Shown here: positions 26,780 through 36,099 of the stretch, piece after piece
Layout of the letters: every line of letters starts with the position of its first letter
Position numbering within the stretch: the first letter of the stretch is position 1
Assembly (NCBI RefSeq): GCF_000717175.1
Contig: NZ_JNYD01000006.1
Location: 248,001-312,000, forward strand
DNA from: Pseudonocardia autotrophica
Lineage (GTDB): Bacteria; Actinomycetota; Actinomycetes; Mycobacteriales; Pseudonocardiaceae
Direction: 5' to 3'
DNA: 64,000 bases
Program-made: the position numbers and the translations under genes
The notes under the pieces: generated by a model
Told to the model about the DNA's origin: nothing
What the model saw: the letters and a program-made list of their open reading frames with translations, nothing else
Database searches by the model: none

Positions 26780-28356
26780 TCAGCTGGTCGCCCCTCCGGC
26801 AGAGCGGTCCTTGCGCAGGGCGAACTTCTGGACCTTGCCCATCGCGTTGCGCGGCAGGTCCTCCACCACCTCGAGCTGGGTCGGGGCCTTGAACCGCGCG
26901 AGCCGTGCCCTGGTGTGGTCGACGATCTCGGTCAACGTCGGGGGGTCGCTCGGGTCCATCACGGTGACGACGGCCAGCGGGGTCTCGACCCAGCGCTCGT
27001 GTGGTACGCCGATCACGGCGACGTCGCGAACCTTCGGGTGGGTAGCGATGGCGGCCTCGACCTCGGCGCAGTAGATGTTCTCGCCACCCGAGATGATCAT
27101 GTCCTTCTTGCGGTCGACGACGTAGACGTAGCCCTGCTCGTCGCGACGGCAAAGGTCACCGGAGTGGAACCAGCCGCCCGCGAACGCCGCGGCCGTTTCA
27201 GCGGGTTTGCGCCAGAAGCCCTTCATGACTGTCGGTCCGTTGTAGACGATCTCGCCCACCTGCCCGACGCCGACGTCCTCCATGTCCTCGTCGACGATCC
27301 TCGCCTCGACGTTGATGAGCGGTCTGCCCACCGAGCCGAGCCGGTCCATCGCGGTGCGGACGTCCAGCACGCAGGTGGCTGCGCTCATCTCGGTTTGCCC
27401 GAAGCTGGCGAAGACCGAGATCTCCGGGAAGGTCCGCAGCAGCTTCTGGACGACCGACGCCGGTGCGTTGGAGGCGCCCCAGCAGATGCGCCGCAGGCTC
27501 GCCGCCCGTCGGGCGGCATCCGGGACGTCGCACAGCTCGTCCGCTTGTGTCGGGACGAAGAAGCACGCGGTGACCCGCTCCCGCTCGATGATCCCCACGA
27601 CGTCCTCGGCGCTGAAGTTCGTGGAGTCGAGCATGATCGTCCCCCCGCACCCCATCAGGGGGTACAGGAGGATGTCGACCCCACCGATGTGGAACAGCGG
27701 CATGCCGGACAGGACGCGTTCGGTCGGCTCGGTCATGCCGAAGGTGGCGACGAGGTTGAACGTATGGACCACGAGTCCGCGGTGGGTGATCATCGCACCC
27801 TTGGGGCGTCCGGTCGTGCCCGAGGTGTACATCAGAAAGGCGGTGTCCGACTCCTCGCTGCGGGGGTCGCCTAGATCGTCCGAGACCTCCGCGCGCAGCT
27901 CGTCGACCGTCAGCAGCGGCGCCTCGCTTCCCGCCAGTCGTGCGCCCTCGCGCGCCTCCTCGGCGAGCGTCGGGTCGACGACCACCAGGCGTGGGTCCGA
28001 GTCGGCGATCATGTAGGCGATCTCGTCCGCCGCCAGCCTGGTGTTGACCGGGACGACGATCCCGCCGGCCTTCAGCGTGGCGAAGTAGGTCTCGACCGTG
28101 CCGATCCCGTTCTGCAGGAGGGTCAGGACGCGCTCGCCCGGGACCACGCCCCGCGGGCGAGGACCCCGGCGAGCCTGTCCACCCGCTCGTCGAGCTCGGC
28201 GTAGCCGACGTGCTCCTCGCGGTGTCGGATCGCGAGGTTGTCCGGCGCCTTACGCGCGGCGCGGGTGAGGAGGGCGTCCAGGGTCAGGGCGCGGCTGGTC
28301 TCGGGGACGGAGTCGCGGTCGATCGCGGCGACGGGGGGCGGGGCGAGCTGATCCAT
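26780..28356 (-). pseudogene. AMP-dependent acyl-CoA synthetase with one frameshift
   Basis: The N-terminal 65 codons (from ATG at 28356: APPPVAAIDRDSVPETS, YAELDERVDRLAGVLAR) are in one phase and the remaining 450 codons (from VVPGERVLTLLQNG) in another. They join near 28150 in CGCGGGGCG, where one base seems missing. The main part has all ligase motifs: MYTSGTTGRPKGA, SFGQTEMS, HSGDLCRRDEQGYVYVVDRKKDMI and the A10 Lys in NAMGKVQKF. A single indel in a GC run could also be a sequence error. If real, a GTG-started truncated protein without the first 65 residues might still be made. Confidence 0.75.
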
Positions 28357-28485
28357 TCAGAGCCTCATCGGTCGGAGTGATCGGGCGGGTTTCCGGCATG
28401 GTCGCGATCCCGCCCGATCGGTCCCGGTCCCTGCCCCTGGACGACAGGGCGGGTGACGAGTCATCGGCGACTAAGACCGACCGAC

Positions 28486-28495
28486 CGACCGGTCG
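28486..28495. promoter_or_regulatory. CGACCGGTCG palindrome upstream of the broken CoA ligase
   Basis: A perfect 10-bp palindrome at the end of a short GACC tandem run (28476-28490) lies in the 568-bp gap between the CoA synthetase (minus) and MFS (plus) genes. A TATAG-containing AT-rich patch (28497-28506) follows it. This would suit an operator. The remainder of the gap (28510-28690) shows no convincing gene. Confidence 0.35.
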
Positions 28496-28720
28496 AACAA
28501 TATAGCGCATGGTCGGTGGCCCTACGTCTGGCTCCGCACAGGTGGTCTCCCTCGATCGCCAGGTCCTTCTTCACGGGGCGGGCCGGCGCGCGAGGCCGTC
28601 GATCAGCCGCTGGAGGCGTGTTCAAGCGTGCGCGAAAGGGCCTCGAGCATCAATCGGAGGTCACGACGTCCAGCAGTGCCGGAGTCGACATTAGAAGCCG
28701 ACCATCTGGTCGTCAACGAC

Positions 28721-28750
28721 TTGACGCTCGGTTGGGGCCACCCTTACGGT
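28721..28750 (+). promoter_or_regulatory. Promoter of the MFS gene
   Basis: TTGACG (28721-28726), an 18-nt spacer and TACGGT (28745-28750) match the actinobacterial housekeeping consensus well (TTGAC / TANNNT). The 5' leader would be about 170 nt. Confidence 0.5.
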
Positions 28751-28924
28751 CGAGAGGGCCTGTCGGGGGATTCGCGCAAGAACCGACGCCTACCCGCCGG
28801 ATCCCGGTTCCAGCGAGTGGACTCGTGCGGCCCCGTCCGAGAAGCCCAGCCGAGACATGCCCTCGCCCCGCTCGGCGGCCGACCCCACGTACCTCACATG
28901 GCCCGACGACACACTGGAGTGTTC

Positions 28925-30283
28925 ATGTCCGAGATACAAGGCACGGAGAAGAACAGGGCAGCGGACGGCTTGATCACCGCGCGCCTGGAACGCCTTCCCG
29001 TGCTCGCCCGAAAGCAACGTGTGTGGGTGGCGATGTTGGGCGCCTTCTACGTGTTCGACATGATCGACCTCTCGCTCGGCTCGTACTCCTCGCCGGCGTG
29101 GCGCGTGGAGTGGGGCACCACCGTCGGACAGTTCGGGATCATCACCTCGGCGACGTTCGCGGGGATGATGATCGGCGGCCTTTTCGGGGGCAGGCTCGCC
29201 GACCGGTTCGGACGCAGGCCTTTGATCCTCGGCGGCGTCCTCCTGATGTCGGCAGGGTCCCTGGCGACGGCATTCGCCCAGAACTACGAGACGGTCGCCC
29301 TGCTGCGCGTCGTCACCGGCATCGGGATCCAGGCCATGGCGGGCACCGTCCTCGTGTACGCGAGCGAGATGCTGCCCACCCGACAGCGAGGCCGATGCAC
29401 CGCACTCGTGGTGGCCCTCGGCTTCCTGGCGGTCCCGCTCTCCGCGGTGCTCTCGACGTTGATCGTGCCGCTCTCCACGGGCGCATGGCGGTGGATGTTC
29501 GTGATCGGCGCCCTCGGCGCGGTGGTCGCGTTGCTGTTCGGCCGCCGACTCCCCGAGTCCGTCCGCTGGCTGCTCGCCCGCGGCCGCGAGGACGAGGCCG
29601 TGCGCATCGTGGCCGACCTCGAGGCGGACGTGCAGCGACGCTTCGACGGCCCGCTGCCCGAGCCGGTTCCGGCACCGGCGGTGCGACCGCTCCCGCTCCG
29701 CGACCTCCTCTCGGGCCGGCTGGTGGGCAGGCTGCTGATCGGGATGTTGGCCGCGATGGGCGTGATCATGATTCAGTACGGGTTCTCGTCATGGATTCCC
29801 GTACTGCTCGTCGAGCGCGGCTACAGCCAGGTCGAGTCGCTGCAGTACTCCACCGCGATGGCGGTCGCCGGGGCCATCGGAGCGTTCTCGACTTACCTCT
29901 ACATCGACCGGTGGCAGCGGAAGAACGTGATCGCGACCATCGCGATGATCGTCGCGGCGTGCGTCCTCGTCTTCGGCTTCACCGGGTCGATGCCCCTGTT
30001 CCTGGGGATCGGTCTGCTGGCCATGGCGGCGGTGAATGCCGTGATGTCGACGGTCTATGCCTACCTTCCGGAGCTGTTCCCGACGGGGGTGCGGGGTGCG
30101 GGGGTCGGGGCGGCCCAGGCCGCCGGGCGGCTCGCGGGCATCGGCGGGTCGCTTCTGGTGCCGGCCATCTACGCGGGGTTCGGCTTCTCGGCGATCTACG
30201 TCTACGTCGCCGTGGTGTGCGCCATCCTGGCTGTCGTCGTCGGCGTCTTCGGGAGTCGGACGACGAAGGTCGGTCTCGAGTGA
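28925..30283 (+). CDS. MFS transporter, aromatic acid/H+ symporter-like
   Basis: A 452-residue carrier with twelve predicted membrane helices. The start is the ATG at 28925 after GGAGTG. The MFS signature GGRLADRFGRRPLIL follows helix 2, ETVALLRVVTGIGIQAM is in helix 4 and RxPESVRWLLARGREDEA precedes the central loop, as in the sugar/aromatic acid (AAHS) subfamily. It may import the substrate of the nearby enzymes or export an intermediate. A longer plus-strand frame around it is a shadow. Ends 30 bp from the convergent LLM gene. Confidence 0.88.
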   Translation: MSEIQGTEKNRAADGLITARLERLPVLARKQRVWVAMLGAFYVFDMIDLSLGSYSSPAWRVEWGTTVGQFGIITSATFAGMMIGGLFGGRLADRFGRRPLILGGVLLMSAGSLATAFAQNYETVALLRVVTGIGIQAMAGTVLVYASEMLPTRQRGRCTALVVALGFLAVPLSAVLSTLIVPLSTGAWRWMFVIGALGAVVALLFGRRLPESVRWLLARGREDEAVRIVADLEADVQRRFDGPLPEPVPAPAVRPLPLRDLLSGRLVGRLLIGMLAAMGVIMIQYGFSSWIPVLLVERGYSQVESLQYSTAMAVAGAIGAFSTYLYIDRWQRKNVIATIAMIVAACVLVFGFTGSMPLFLGIGLLAMAAVNAVMSTVYAYLPELFPTGVRGAGVGAAQAAGRLAGIGGSLLVPAIYAGFGFSAIYVYVAVVCAILAVVVGVFGSRTTKVGLE

Positions 30284-30313
30284 CCCCGAGGCCGTCGCCC
30301 GCCCTGGCCGTGC

Positions 30314-31351
30314 TCACGTCAGACCGCGGAGCACCTCGACGTCGGCGAGCCTCGCGCGGTGGCCTCTCGCCATCGGCTTGACCCGCACGGTCGTGACCCC
30401 GGCGGCGGCCAGCGCCGCGATCCGCTCGGCCAGGTGGCCGGCCGAGCCGATCAGCGACACCGCGTCGACCAGGTCGTCCGGGACGGCCGCGGTGGCCGCG
30501 TCGCGCCTGCCGTTCAGGAACAGGTCCTGGATCTCCCTGGCGGCGTCCTCGTAGCCGAAGCGGGCCGCCAGGTCGTTGTAGAAGTTGCGGCCCCGCGAGC
30601 CCATGCCGCCGATGTAGCGGGCCAGCACGGGACGGTGGAGGTCTCGGACCGGGCCGGGATCGTCGGTGACGGCGAGCGGCGCCCAGACGGCGATCTGCAG
30701 GGGCCCGAGCCGAGGGTCCCGCTTCGACCGCCCCTCCGCGAGTGCGGCACCCCACGCGCGCTCGGCCCGCTCGGGGTGGAAGAAGATGGGCTCCCAGCCC
30801 TCGGCGACCTCGGCGGCGAGCGCTACGTTGCGCGGTCCGATCGCCGCGATCGTGATCGGGATCCGGGGTCGAACGGGGTGGTCGATCAGCTTAAGCGGCT
30901 TCCCCAGTCCCGTGCCCCGGTCCGCGGGCAGCGGGATCCGGAAGTGCGTCCCCTCGTGGACCAGCGGCTCGCGTCGCCAGACCTGCCTGCAGATCTCCAC
31001 GAGCTCGCGCGTCCGGCCCAGTGGCGCGTCGTACGGGACGCCGTGGAAGCCCTCGACCACCTGTGGGCCCGAGGCTCCGACACCGAGGGCGAAGCGGCCG
31101 CCGGACACCATGTCCAGTCCAGCGGCGGTGGCGGCGGTGAGTGCGGGCGTGCGGGCGTAGAGCTGGAGGATGCCGGAGCTGAGCTCCGCCGAGGTGGTCC
31201 GGGCCGCGAGGTAGCCGAGCTGGCTGACGGCGTCGAACGAGTACGCCTCCGGCACGCTGACGCTGTCGACACCGGCCTTCTCGAACTCCACGAGGCGGTC
31301 CACCGCCGCTGCGAAGTCGCCGCTGTGCTCGAACTGGATCCCGATGCGCAC
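30314..31351 (-). CDS. LLM-class F420-dependent oxidoreductase
   Basis: A 345-residue luciferase-like protein beginning MRIGIQFEHSGDFAAAVDRL. Barrel strands include VSVPEAYSFDAVSQLGYLAARTTSAELSSGI and GGRFALGVGASGPQVVEGFHGVPYDAPL; PITIAAIGPRNVALAAEVAEGWEPIFFHPE is typical of the TIGR03559-like actinobacterial family. Probably uses F420 or FMN for a redox step on the substrate. It is divergent from the ferredoxin reductase gene across a 95-bp gap that holds one of the AT-rich elements. Confidence 0.85.
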   Translation of the reverse strand: MRIGIQFEHSGDFAAAVDRLVEFEKAGVDSVSVPEAYSFDAVSQLGYLAARTTSAELSSGILQLYARTPALTAATAAGLDMVSGGRFALGVGASGPQVVEGFHGVPYDAPLGRTRELVEICRQVWRREPLVHEGTHFRIPLPADRGTGLGKPLKLIDHPVRPRIPITIAAIGPRNVALAAEVAEGWEPIFFHPERAERAWGAALAEGRSKRDPRLGPLQIAVWAPLAVTDDPGPVRDLHRPVLARYIGGMGSRGRNFYNDLAARFGYEDAAREIQDLFLNGRRDAATAAVPDDLVDAVSLIGSAGHLAERIAALAAAGVTTVRVKPMARGHRARLADVEVLRGLT

Positions 31352-31404
31352 CCCGTGGCTCCTCGTCGTTGCGGCCCGTCACGTTGACGGACGACCGGGT
31401 GAAG

Positions 31405-31423
31405 TTTACTCTCGATTCAAAAG
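31405..31423 (+). promoter_or_regulatory. Recurrent AT-rich element before the ferredoxin reductase gene
   Basis: TTTACTCTCGATTCAAAAG lies 23 nt upstream of the start codon. It matches TTTACTATCGATTAAAAGT, found in the same position before the gene at 53259, at 15 of 19 bases. The gap is shared with the divergent LLM gene. Confidence 0.5.
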
Positions 31424-31446
31424 CCGGAACGTCGGAGGTGCCGAGG

Positions 31447-32691
31447 ATGACGACCCCCAGCAGTGCCCGTCTCGTGGTCGTCGGGGCGTCTCTGGCCGGA
31501 CTCCGCGCCGTCGAGGCGGCGCGAGACGCCGGGCACGAGGGGCCTGTCACCCTGGTGGGGGCCGAGCCGCACCTGCCGTACGACCGGCCTCCGCTGTCCA
31601 AGGCCTACCTCGACGGCGAGGAGGTGCCCCAGGTGCGGTTCCGGGAGGAGGAGCACCTGCGCGAACTGGGGGTCGACCTGGTCCTCGGCACGCCGGCGTC
31701 GGCCCTGGACGCCGACGGCCGGGAGGTGGTGGTCGGGGATCGACGGATCGGCTACGACGCGCTGGTCCTGGCGACCGGGGCCCGCGCTCGGCTGTTGCCG
31801 GGCACGGACCATCTCGCCGGTGTGTACGCCCTGCGTACCCTCGACGACGCTATCGCCGTCCGTTCGGCGTTGGAGGCCGGGTCGCGCACGGTCGTGATCG
31901 GCGCGGGCTTCATCGGCTCCGAGGTGGCCTCCGGTGCTCGCAAGCGCGGGCTGCCGGTCACCATCGTCGAGGCGCTGCCGACCCCCCTCGTGCGCGCGAT
32001 CGGCGAGGAGATGGGCACCGCGCTGTCCGCGCTGCACGCCGCGCACGGCACGGACCTGCGGTGCGGTGTCGGCGTCGACGCCCTGGAGGGCACCGACCAC
32101 GTCACGGGGGTGCGTCTGGCCGACGGCACGGTGCTCCCCGCCGACCTCGTCGTGGCCGGCATTGGCGCGATCCCCGAGACGGAGTGGCTCGAGGGCTCCG
32201 GGGTCAAGCTGGACAACGGCATCGTCGCGGACGAGACGCTGCGGACCGATCTGACCGGGGTCTACGCCGCGGGCGACGTGGTGCGCTGGCGCAATCCGCT
32301 GTTCGCCGAGTCGCCGACGGGTGGTCTCATGCGAATCGAGCACTGGACCAGCGCCGCCGAGCAGGGCGCCCAGGCAGCGCGCAACGCGCTGGACCCGGAG
32401 AACGCGAAGCCGTACGAGACGGTTCCGTACTTCTGGTCGGATTGGTACGACAGCCGTATTCAGTTCGTCGGTGTGCCCAGCGCGGACGAGATCCGCGTGG
32501 TGTCCGGGTCGGTGGACGAGCAGCGGTTCGTGGCGCTCTACCGGACCGGGGACCGGTTGACCGGCTGCCTCACGCTGGACCGGCGGGCGGAAGTCATGAA
32601 GTACCGGGTCCAGATCGGACGCCGGACGAGCTGGTCCGACGCTCTCGCGTTCGCCGAGAAGCGGAACGCGGCCGCGGCCGCGAAGGGTTGA
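31447..32691 (+). CDS. Ferredoxin reductase, FAD/NAD(P)-dependent
   Basis: A 414-residue flavoprotein of the rhodocoxin/putidaredoxin reductase type; GGAGG is 8 nt before the ATG. The FAD Rossmann site is VVVGASLAGLRAVEAAR, the NAD site VVIGAGFIGSEVAS, and the second FAD motif is GVYAAGDVVRW. The C-terminal dimerisation domain has YFWSDWYDSRIQFVG. It passes electrons from NAD(P)H to a ferredoxin feeding a P450 or Rieske oxygenase. No ferredoxin or oxygenase is in this window, so its partner lies elsewhere. Confidence 0.9.
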   Translation: MTTPSSARLVVVGASLAGLRAVEAARDAGHEGPVTLVGAEPHLPYDRPPLSKAYLDGEEVPQVRFREEEHLRELGVDLVLGTPASALDADGREVVVGDRRIGYDALVLATGARARLLPGTDHLAGVYALRTLDDAIAVRSALEAGSRTVVIGAGFIGSEVASGARKRGLPVTIVEALPTPLVRAIGEEMGTALSALHAAHGTDLRCGVGVDALEGTDHVTGVRLADGTVLPADLVVAGIGAIPETEWLEGSGVKLDNGIVADETLRTDLTGVYAAGDVVRWRNPLFAESPTGGLMRIEHWTSAAEQGAQAARNALDPENAKPYETVPYFWSDWYDSRIQFVGVPSADEIRVVSGSVDEQRFVALYRTGDRLTGCLTLDRRAEVMKYRVQIGRRTSWSDALAFAEKRNAAAAAKG

Positions 32692-32742
32692 CCGCGCCGG
32701 GCTCCCGTGCGCGGTCCGACACAGATCGAGGAAGAGGAACTC

Positions 32743-33894
32743 ATGGGCGAGGCCTACATCGTCGACGCCGTCCGGGCCCCGGTGGGGCGACGCAAGGGCG
32801 GACTCGCCGGGGTGCACCCGGCGGACCTGGGGGCGCACCCCATCAAGGCCCTCGTGGAGCGCACGGGTGTGGACCCGGCAGCCATCGAGGACGTGATCTA
32901 CGGCTGCATCGACGCGATCGGCGCCCAGGCCGGTGACATCGCGCGGACCGCGGCGCTTGTCGCGGGCCTGCCGGAGTCCGTCCCAGGCACCACGGTCGAC
33001 CGCCAGTGCGGCTCCAGTCAGCAGGCCGTGTCGTTCGCGGCGCAGGCGGTCATGTCCGGTACCCAGGACCTGGTGATCGCCGGTGGCGTGCAGAACATGA
33101 GCCAGTACCCGATCCTGTCGTCGTTCGGGGCGGGCGAGCCCTACGGCGCCGTCGACCCGTGGAACACCAGCCCGGGATGGGCTGCTCGCTACGGGGACCA
33201 GGAGATCTCCCAGTTCCGCAGCGCGGAGATGATCGCGGAGAAGTGGGAGATCTCGCGGGAGGACATGGAGGTCTTCGCCCTCGAGTCCCACCACCGGGCC
33301 CTGCGCGCGATCGACGAGGGTCGCTTCGAGCGCGAGATTGTCCCCCTCGGCGAGGTCACCACGGACGAGGGCCCGCGCCGCGACACCTCGCTGGAGAAGC
33401 TGGCCGCGCTCAAGACCCTGCGCGAGGGCGGTCGGCTGACGGCGGGAGTGTCCAGCCAGATCTCCGACGGCGCCGCGGCCCTGCTGATCGCCTCGGAGTC
33501 CGCGGTGAAGACCCACGGTCTCACCCCGCGAGCCCGCGTGCACCATGTATCGGTGCGCGGTGCGGACCCGGTGTCGATGCTCACCGCGCCCATCCCGGCG
33601 ACGGAGCACGCGCTGAAGAAGACGGGCCTGTCCATCGGTGACATCGACACCGTGGAGATCAACGAGGCGTTCGCCTCAGTGGTGCAGGCCTGGCTCAAGG
33701 AGACCGGCGCGGACCCTGCGATCGTGAACCCCAACGGCGGCGCGATCGCCCTGGGTCACCCGCTCGGTGCCACGGGCGCCCGGCTGATGACAACCATGCT
33801 GCACGAGCTGGAGCGCACCGGCGGTCGCTACGGCCTGCAGACGATGTGCGAGGGCGGCGGCCAGGCCAACGTCACCATCATCGAGCGGCTCTGA
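32743..33894 (+). CDS. Acetyl-CoA acetyltransferase/thiolase
   Basis: A 383-residue thiolase with the nucleophile Cys in DRQCGSSQQA (Cys89), NEAF near residue 305, the GGAIALGHPLGATGAR His motif and the second Cys in TMCEGGGQAN. AGGAAGAGGAAC precedes the ATG at 32743 by a few bases. It lies about 50 nt after the ferredoxin reductase gene, same strand, probably one transcript. Cleaves beta-ketoacyl-CoA in the last step of a beta-oxidation cycle. A paralogue lies at 48732-49901. It differs from SCPx-type thiolases in having no fused sterol-carrier domain. Confidence 0.92.
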   Translation: MGEAYIVDAVRAPVGRRKGGLAGVHPADLGAHPIKALVERTGVDPAAIEDVIYGCIDAIGAQAGDIARTAALVAGLPESVPGTTVDRQCGSSQQAVSFAAQAVMSGTQDLVIAGGVQNMSQYPILSSFGAGEPYGAVDPWNTSPGWAARYGDQEISQFRSAEMIAEKWEISREDMEVFALESHHRALRAIDEGRFEREIVPLGEVTTDEGPRRDTSLEKLAALKTLREGGRLTAGVSSQISDGAAALLIASESAVKTHGLTPRARVHHVSVRGADPVSMLTAPIPATEHALKKTGLSIGDIDTVEINEAFASVVQAWLKETGADPAIVNPNGGAIALGHPLGATGARLMTTMLHELERTGGRYGLQTMCEGGGQANVTIIERL

Positions 33895-33907
33895 TCCCGC
33901 GACGAAA

Positions 33908-33946
33908 GTGAGGAGGGGGCGGCCCGGCGGGCCGCCCCCTCCTCAC
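33908..33946. terminator. Bidirectional terminator between convergent genes
   Basis: A perfect 18-bp inverted repeat (arms 33908-33925 and 33929-33946, 3-nt loop) fills the gap between the thiolase and SCP2 genes. It would stop transcription from both sides. No T-run follows. Confidence 0.85.
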
Positions 33947-33957
33947 GTCGCGCCGGA

Positions 33958-34365
33958 TCAGACGAGCAGATCGTCTCGCCCGTCGGCCTTCAGGGTCTCG
34001 ACGTACTGGGGGTAGAGCTTCTTGCCCAGCGGCGAGAGTGCCAGCAGCTTGGCGACGTTGCCCTCCACCCTGACCTTGTTGCGCGCCATGGCGAACGGGA
34101 GGTTGACCTTGCCCTGCCAGTACGCGTTGGCGGTCTCGGTCGACATGATCAGTGACGCGTCTGGCTCCGGGCCGCCCTCGCTGCCCTTGTAGACCTTGCG
34201 GTTCACCATGTCGATGACGACCACGGAGTCCGGGTCGGTGCACCGCGTGGCGAAGACCATTCCGGTGGCCTCCATCTTCGGGGCCAGCTCGGGGTCCGCG
34301 AAGGCCTTCTCGAAGATGCCGCCGACGTACTTGTACAGCTCGTCCTCGTTGGCGAAGCCGGGCAT
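33958..34365 (-). CDS. SCP2 sterol-carrier domain protein
   Basis: A 135-residue stand-alone SCP2 domain protein with the usual order: an N-terminal helix (ELYKYVGGIFEKAFADPELA), strands ending in VVVIDMVNRKVYKG, DASLIMSTETANAYWQGKVNLPFAMARNKVRVEG and a C-terminal hydrophobic helix. SCP2 domains bind lipids or acyl-CoAs, and actinobacterial ones are often linked to steroid side-chain or fatty-acid catabolism. It is convergent with the thiolase gene and divergent from a CoA ligase. Confidence 0.88.
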   Translation of the reverse strand: MPGFANEDELYKYVGGIFEKAFADPELAPKMEATGMVFATRCTDPDSVVVIDMVNRKVYKGSEGGPEPDASLIMSTETANAYWQGKVNLPFAMARNKVRVEGNVAKLLALSPLGKKLYPQYVETLKADGRDDLLV

Positions 34366-34504
34366 GCTGCCCTCCCTTTCCTGGTGCGGTGGTGGGTCCC
34401 AGGCTCGCAGTTTTCTATCCTGCAGTCAATAATTTGGTCGCTCTCCGTGATCGTGTCGGCACGAGAACCTCCAACGACTTGTCGCAGGCGACTCTGACCG
34501 GTAA

Positions 34505-34526
34505 TCTTATCTGGATTAAATTCAGA
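34505..34526. promoter_or_regulatory. AT-rich element/palindrome before the CoA ligase gene
   Basis: TCTGGATTAAATTCAGA (34510-34526) is a 17-bp palindrome with one mismatch in each arm pair. The overlapping TCTTATCTGGATTAAAT shares GATTAAA with the strong sites at 53278 and 57203. It lies about 32 nt upstream of the start codon, in the gap between the SCP2 and ligase genes. Confidence 0.45.
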
Positions 34527-34557
34527 CTTGCAGCACACCGACGTGGAGGCACGATCC

Positions 34558-36093
34558 ATGTATCCCGGCACCTACGCCGCTGAGGCCCCGCAGACCGTCG
34601 CCGCCCTGCTCGCGGACACCGGCGAGGTGCTCACCTACGGCGAGCTGGAGGAACGTTCGGCCCGCCTCGCCCATGTGTTGTACGACGCCGGCCTGCGCAA
34701 GGGTGACACCGTCGCCCTGCTGACCGAGAACAATCTGCGTGCCTTCGAGGTCTACTGGGCGGCATTGCGGTCCGGTCTCTACATCACCGCGGTGAACCAC
34801 AACCTGGCGCCGGCCGAGGTGGCGTACATCGTCAACGACTCCGGGGCCACGGCCCTGATCGCGTCGCACGGCAAGGCGGAGCTCGCCGCAGGTGTCGTCG
34901 AGGACGGCGTGGGGGCGAAGTCCCGCTTCGCGTTCGACGGCCCGGTGGAGGGGTTCGAGTCCTACGAGGACGCGCTGGCCGCGGTCTCGGCCGAGCCGTT
35001 CGCAGAGCAGCCCCACGGGGCGCCGATGCTCTACTCGTCCGGTACCACCGGCAGGCCGAAGGGCGTTCGGCTGCCGCTGCCGCCGGTGCAGGTCGACCAG
35101 ATCGGAGACCCGGTCGTCGGGCTCGCGGGCCAGCACTTCGGCTTCGGCAGGGGGACTGTCTACCTCTCGCCCGCGCCCCTTTATCACGCGGCCCCCCTGC
35201 GCTGGTGCGGCGCCGTGCACGCGTACGGCGGCACGGTGATCATGTTGCGCAAGTTCGACGCCGAGGGTGCGCTCAAGGCCATCGCCGAGCACGGCGTGAC
35301 CCATGCTCAGTTCGTGCCGACGATGTTCGTCCGGATGCTGCAGCTGCCGGACGAGGTGCGCAGCGCCTACGACGTGTCCACGCTGCGGCTCGCGATCCAC
35401 GCCGCGGCGCCGTGTCCCGTCGAGGTCAAGCAGAAGATGCTGGACTGGTGGGGGCCGATCCTGGTCGAGTACTACGCGGGCACCGAAGGCAACGGCATGA
35501 CGATGATCGACGCGAAGACGTGGCTGACCAAGCCGGGCTCGGTCGGGCGGTTCGTGCTGGGCACCCCGCACGTGTGCGCGGACGACGGCATCGAGCTGCC
35601 GTCAGGAAAGGTCGGCACCGTGTTCGTCGAGCGCGAGCAGGTGCCGTTCACCTACCACAACGACCCGGAGAAGACCCGGGAGTCGCAGCATCCGCAGCAC
35701 GAGACGTGGACGACTCTCGGGGACATCGGCTACCTCGACGAGGACGGCTTCCTCTTCCTGACCGACCGCAAGTCCTTCACGATCATCTCCGGTGGGGTCA
35801 ACATCTACCCGCAGGAGATCGAGAACGTGCTCGCCCTGCACCCCGCGATTCACGACGTCGCGGTGATCGGAGTTCCGGACCCGGAGATGGGCGAGTCCGT
35901 CAAGGCCTTCGTGCAGCCGGCCGTCGGGGTCTCGCCGGACGAAGCCCTGGGTGAGGAGATCATCGCGTTCGTGAAGTCGAAGATCGCCGGCTTCAAGGCC
36001 CCGCGTAGCGTGCAGTTCGTCGACGACCTGCCCCGCACCGAGACCGGCAAGCTGGTCAAGGGCGAGTTGAAGAAGAAGTACGCGACGAGCTGA
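34558..36093 (+). CDS. Fatty-acid/aryl CoA ligase (AMP-binding)
   Basis: A 511-residue ANL-family ligase from the ATG at 34558, preceded by GGAGG. Motifs are YSSGTTGRPKGV (P-loop), YAGTEGNGM, the TLGDIGYLDEDGFLFLTDRKSF hinge and the A10 Lys in RTETGKLVKGEL. A short insertion-like segment follows the P-loop (PLPPVQVDQIGDPVVG). It activates a carboxylic acid, perhaps a fatty acid or steroid side-chain acid, to the CoA ester. Ends 6 bp from a convergent TetR gene. Substrate cannot be predicted. Confidence 0.9.
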   Translation: MYPGTYAAEAPQTVAALLADTGEVLTYGELEERSARLAHVLYDAGLRKGDTVALLTENNLRAFEVYWAALRSGLYITAVNHNLAPAEVAYIVNDSGATALIASHGKAELAAGVVEDGVGAKSRFAFDGPVEGFESYEDALAAVSAEPFAEQPHGAPMLYSSGTTGRPKGVRLPLPPVQVDQIGDPVVGLAGQHFGFGRGTVYLSPAPLYHAAPLRWCGAVHAYGGTVIMLRKFDAEGALKAIAEHGVTHAQFVPTMFVRMLQLPDEVRSAYDVSTLRLAIHAAAPCPVEVKQKMLDWWGPILVEYYAGTEGNGMTMIDAKTWLTKPGSVGRFVLGTPHVCADDGIELPSGKVGTVFVEREQVPFTYHNDPEKTRESQHPQHETWTTLGDIGYLDEDGFLFLTDRKSFTIISGGVNIYPQEIENVLALHPAIHDVAVIGVPDPEMGESVKAFVQPAVGVSPDEALGEEIIAFVKSKIAGFKAPRSVQFVDDLPRTETGKLVKGELKKKYATS

Positions 36094-36099
36094 GGCTCG

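Noticed and set aside
28453..30381. Very long plus-strand frame across the MFS gene
   Set aside because: Arg/Gly/Pro-rich composition of a GC-shadow; the MFS frame has twelve helices and a ribosome site.
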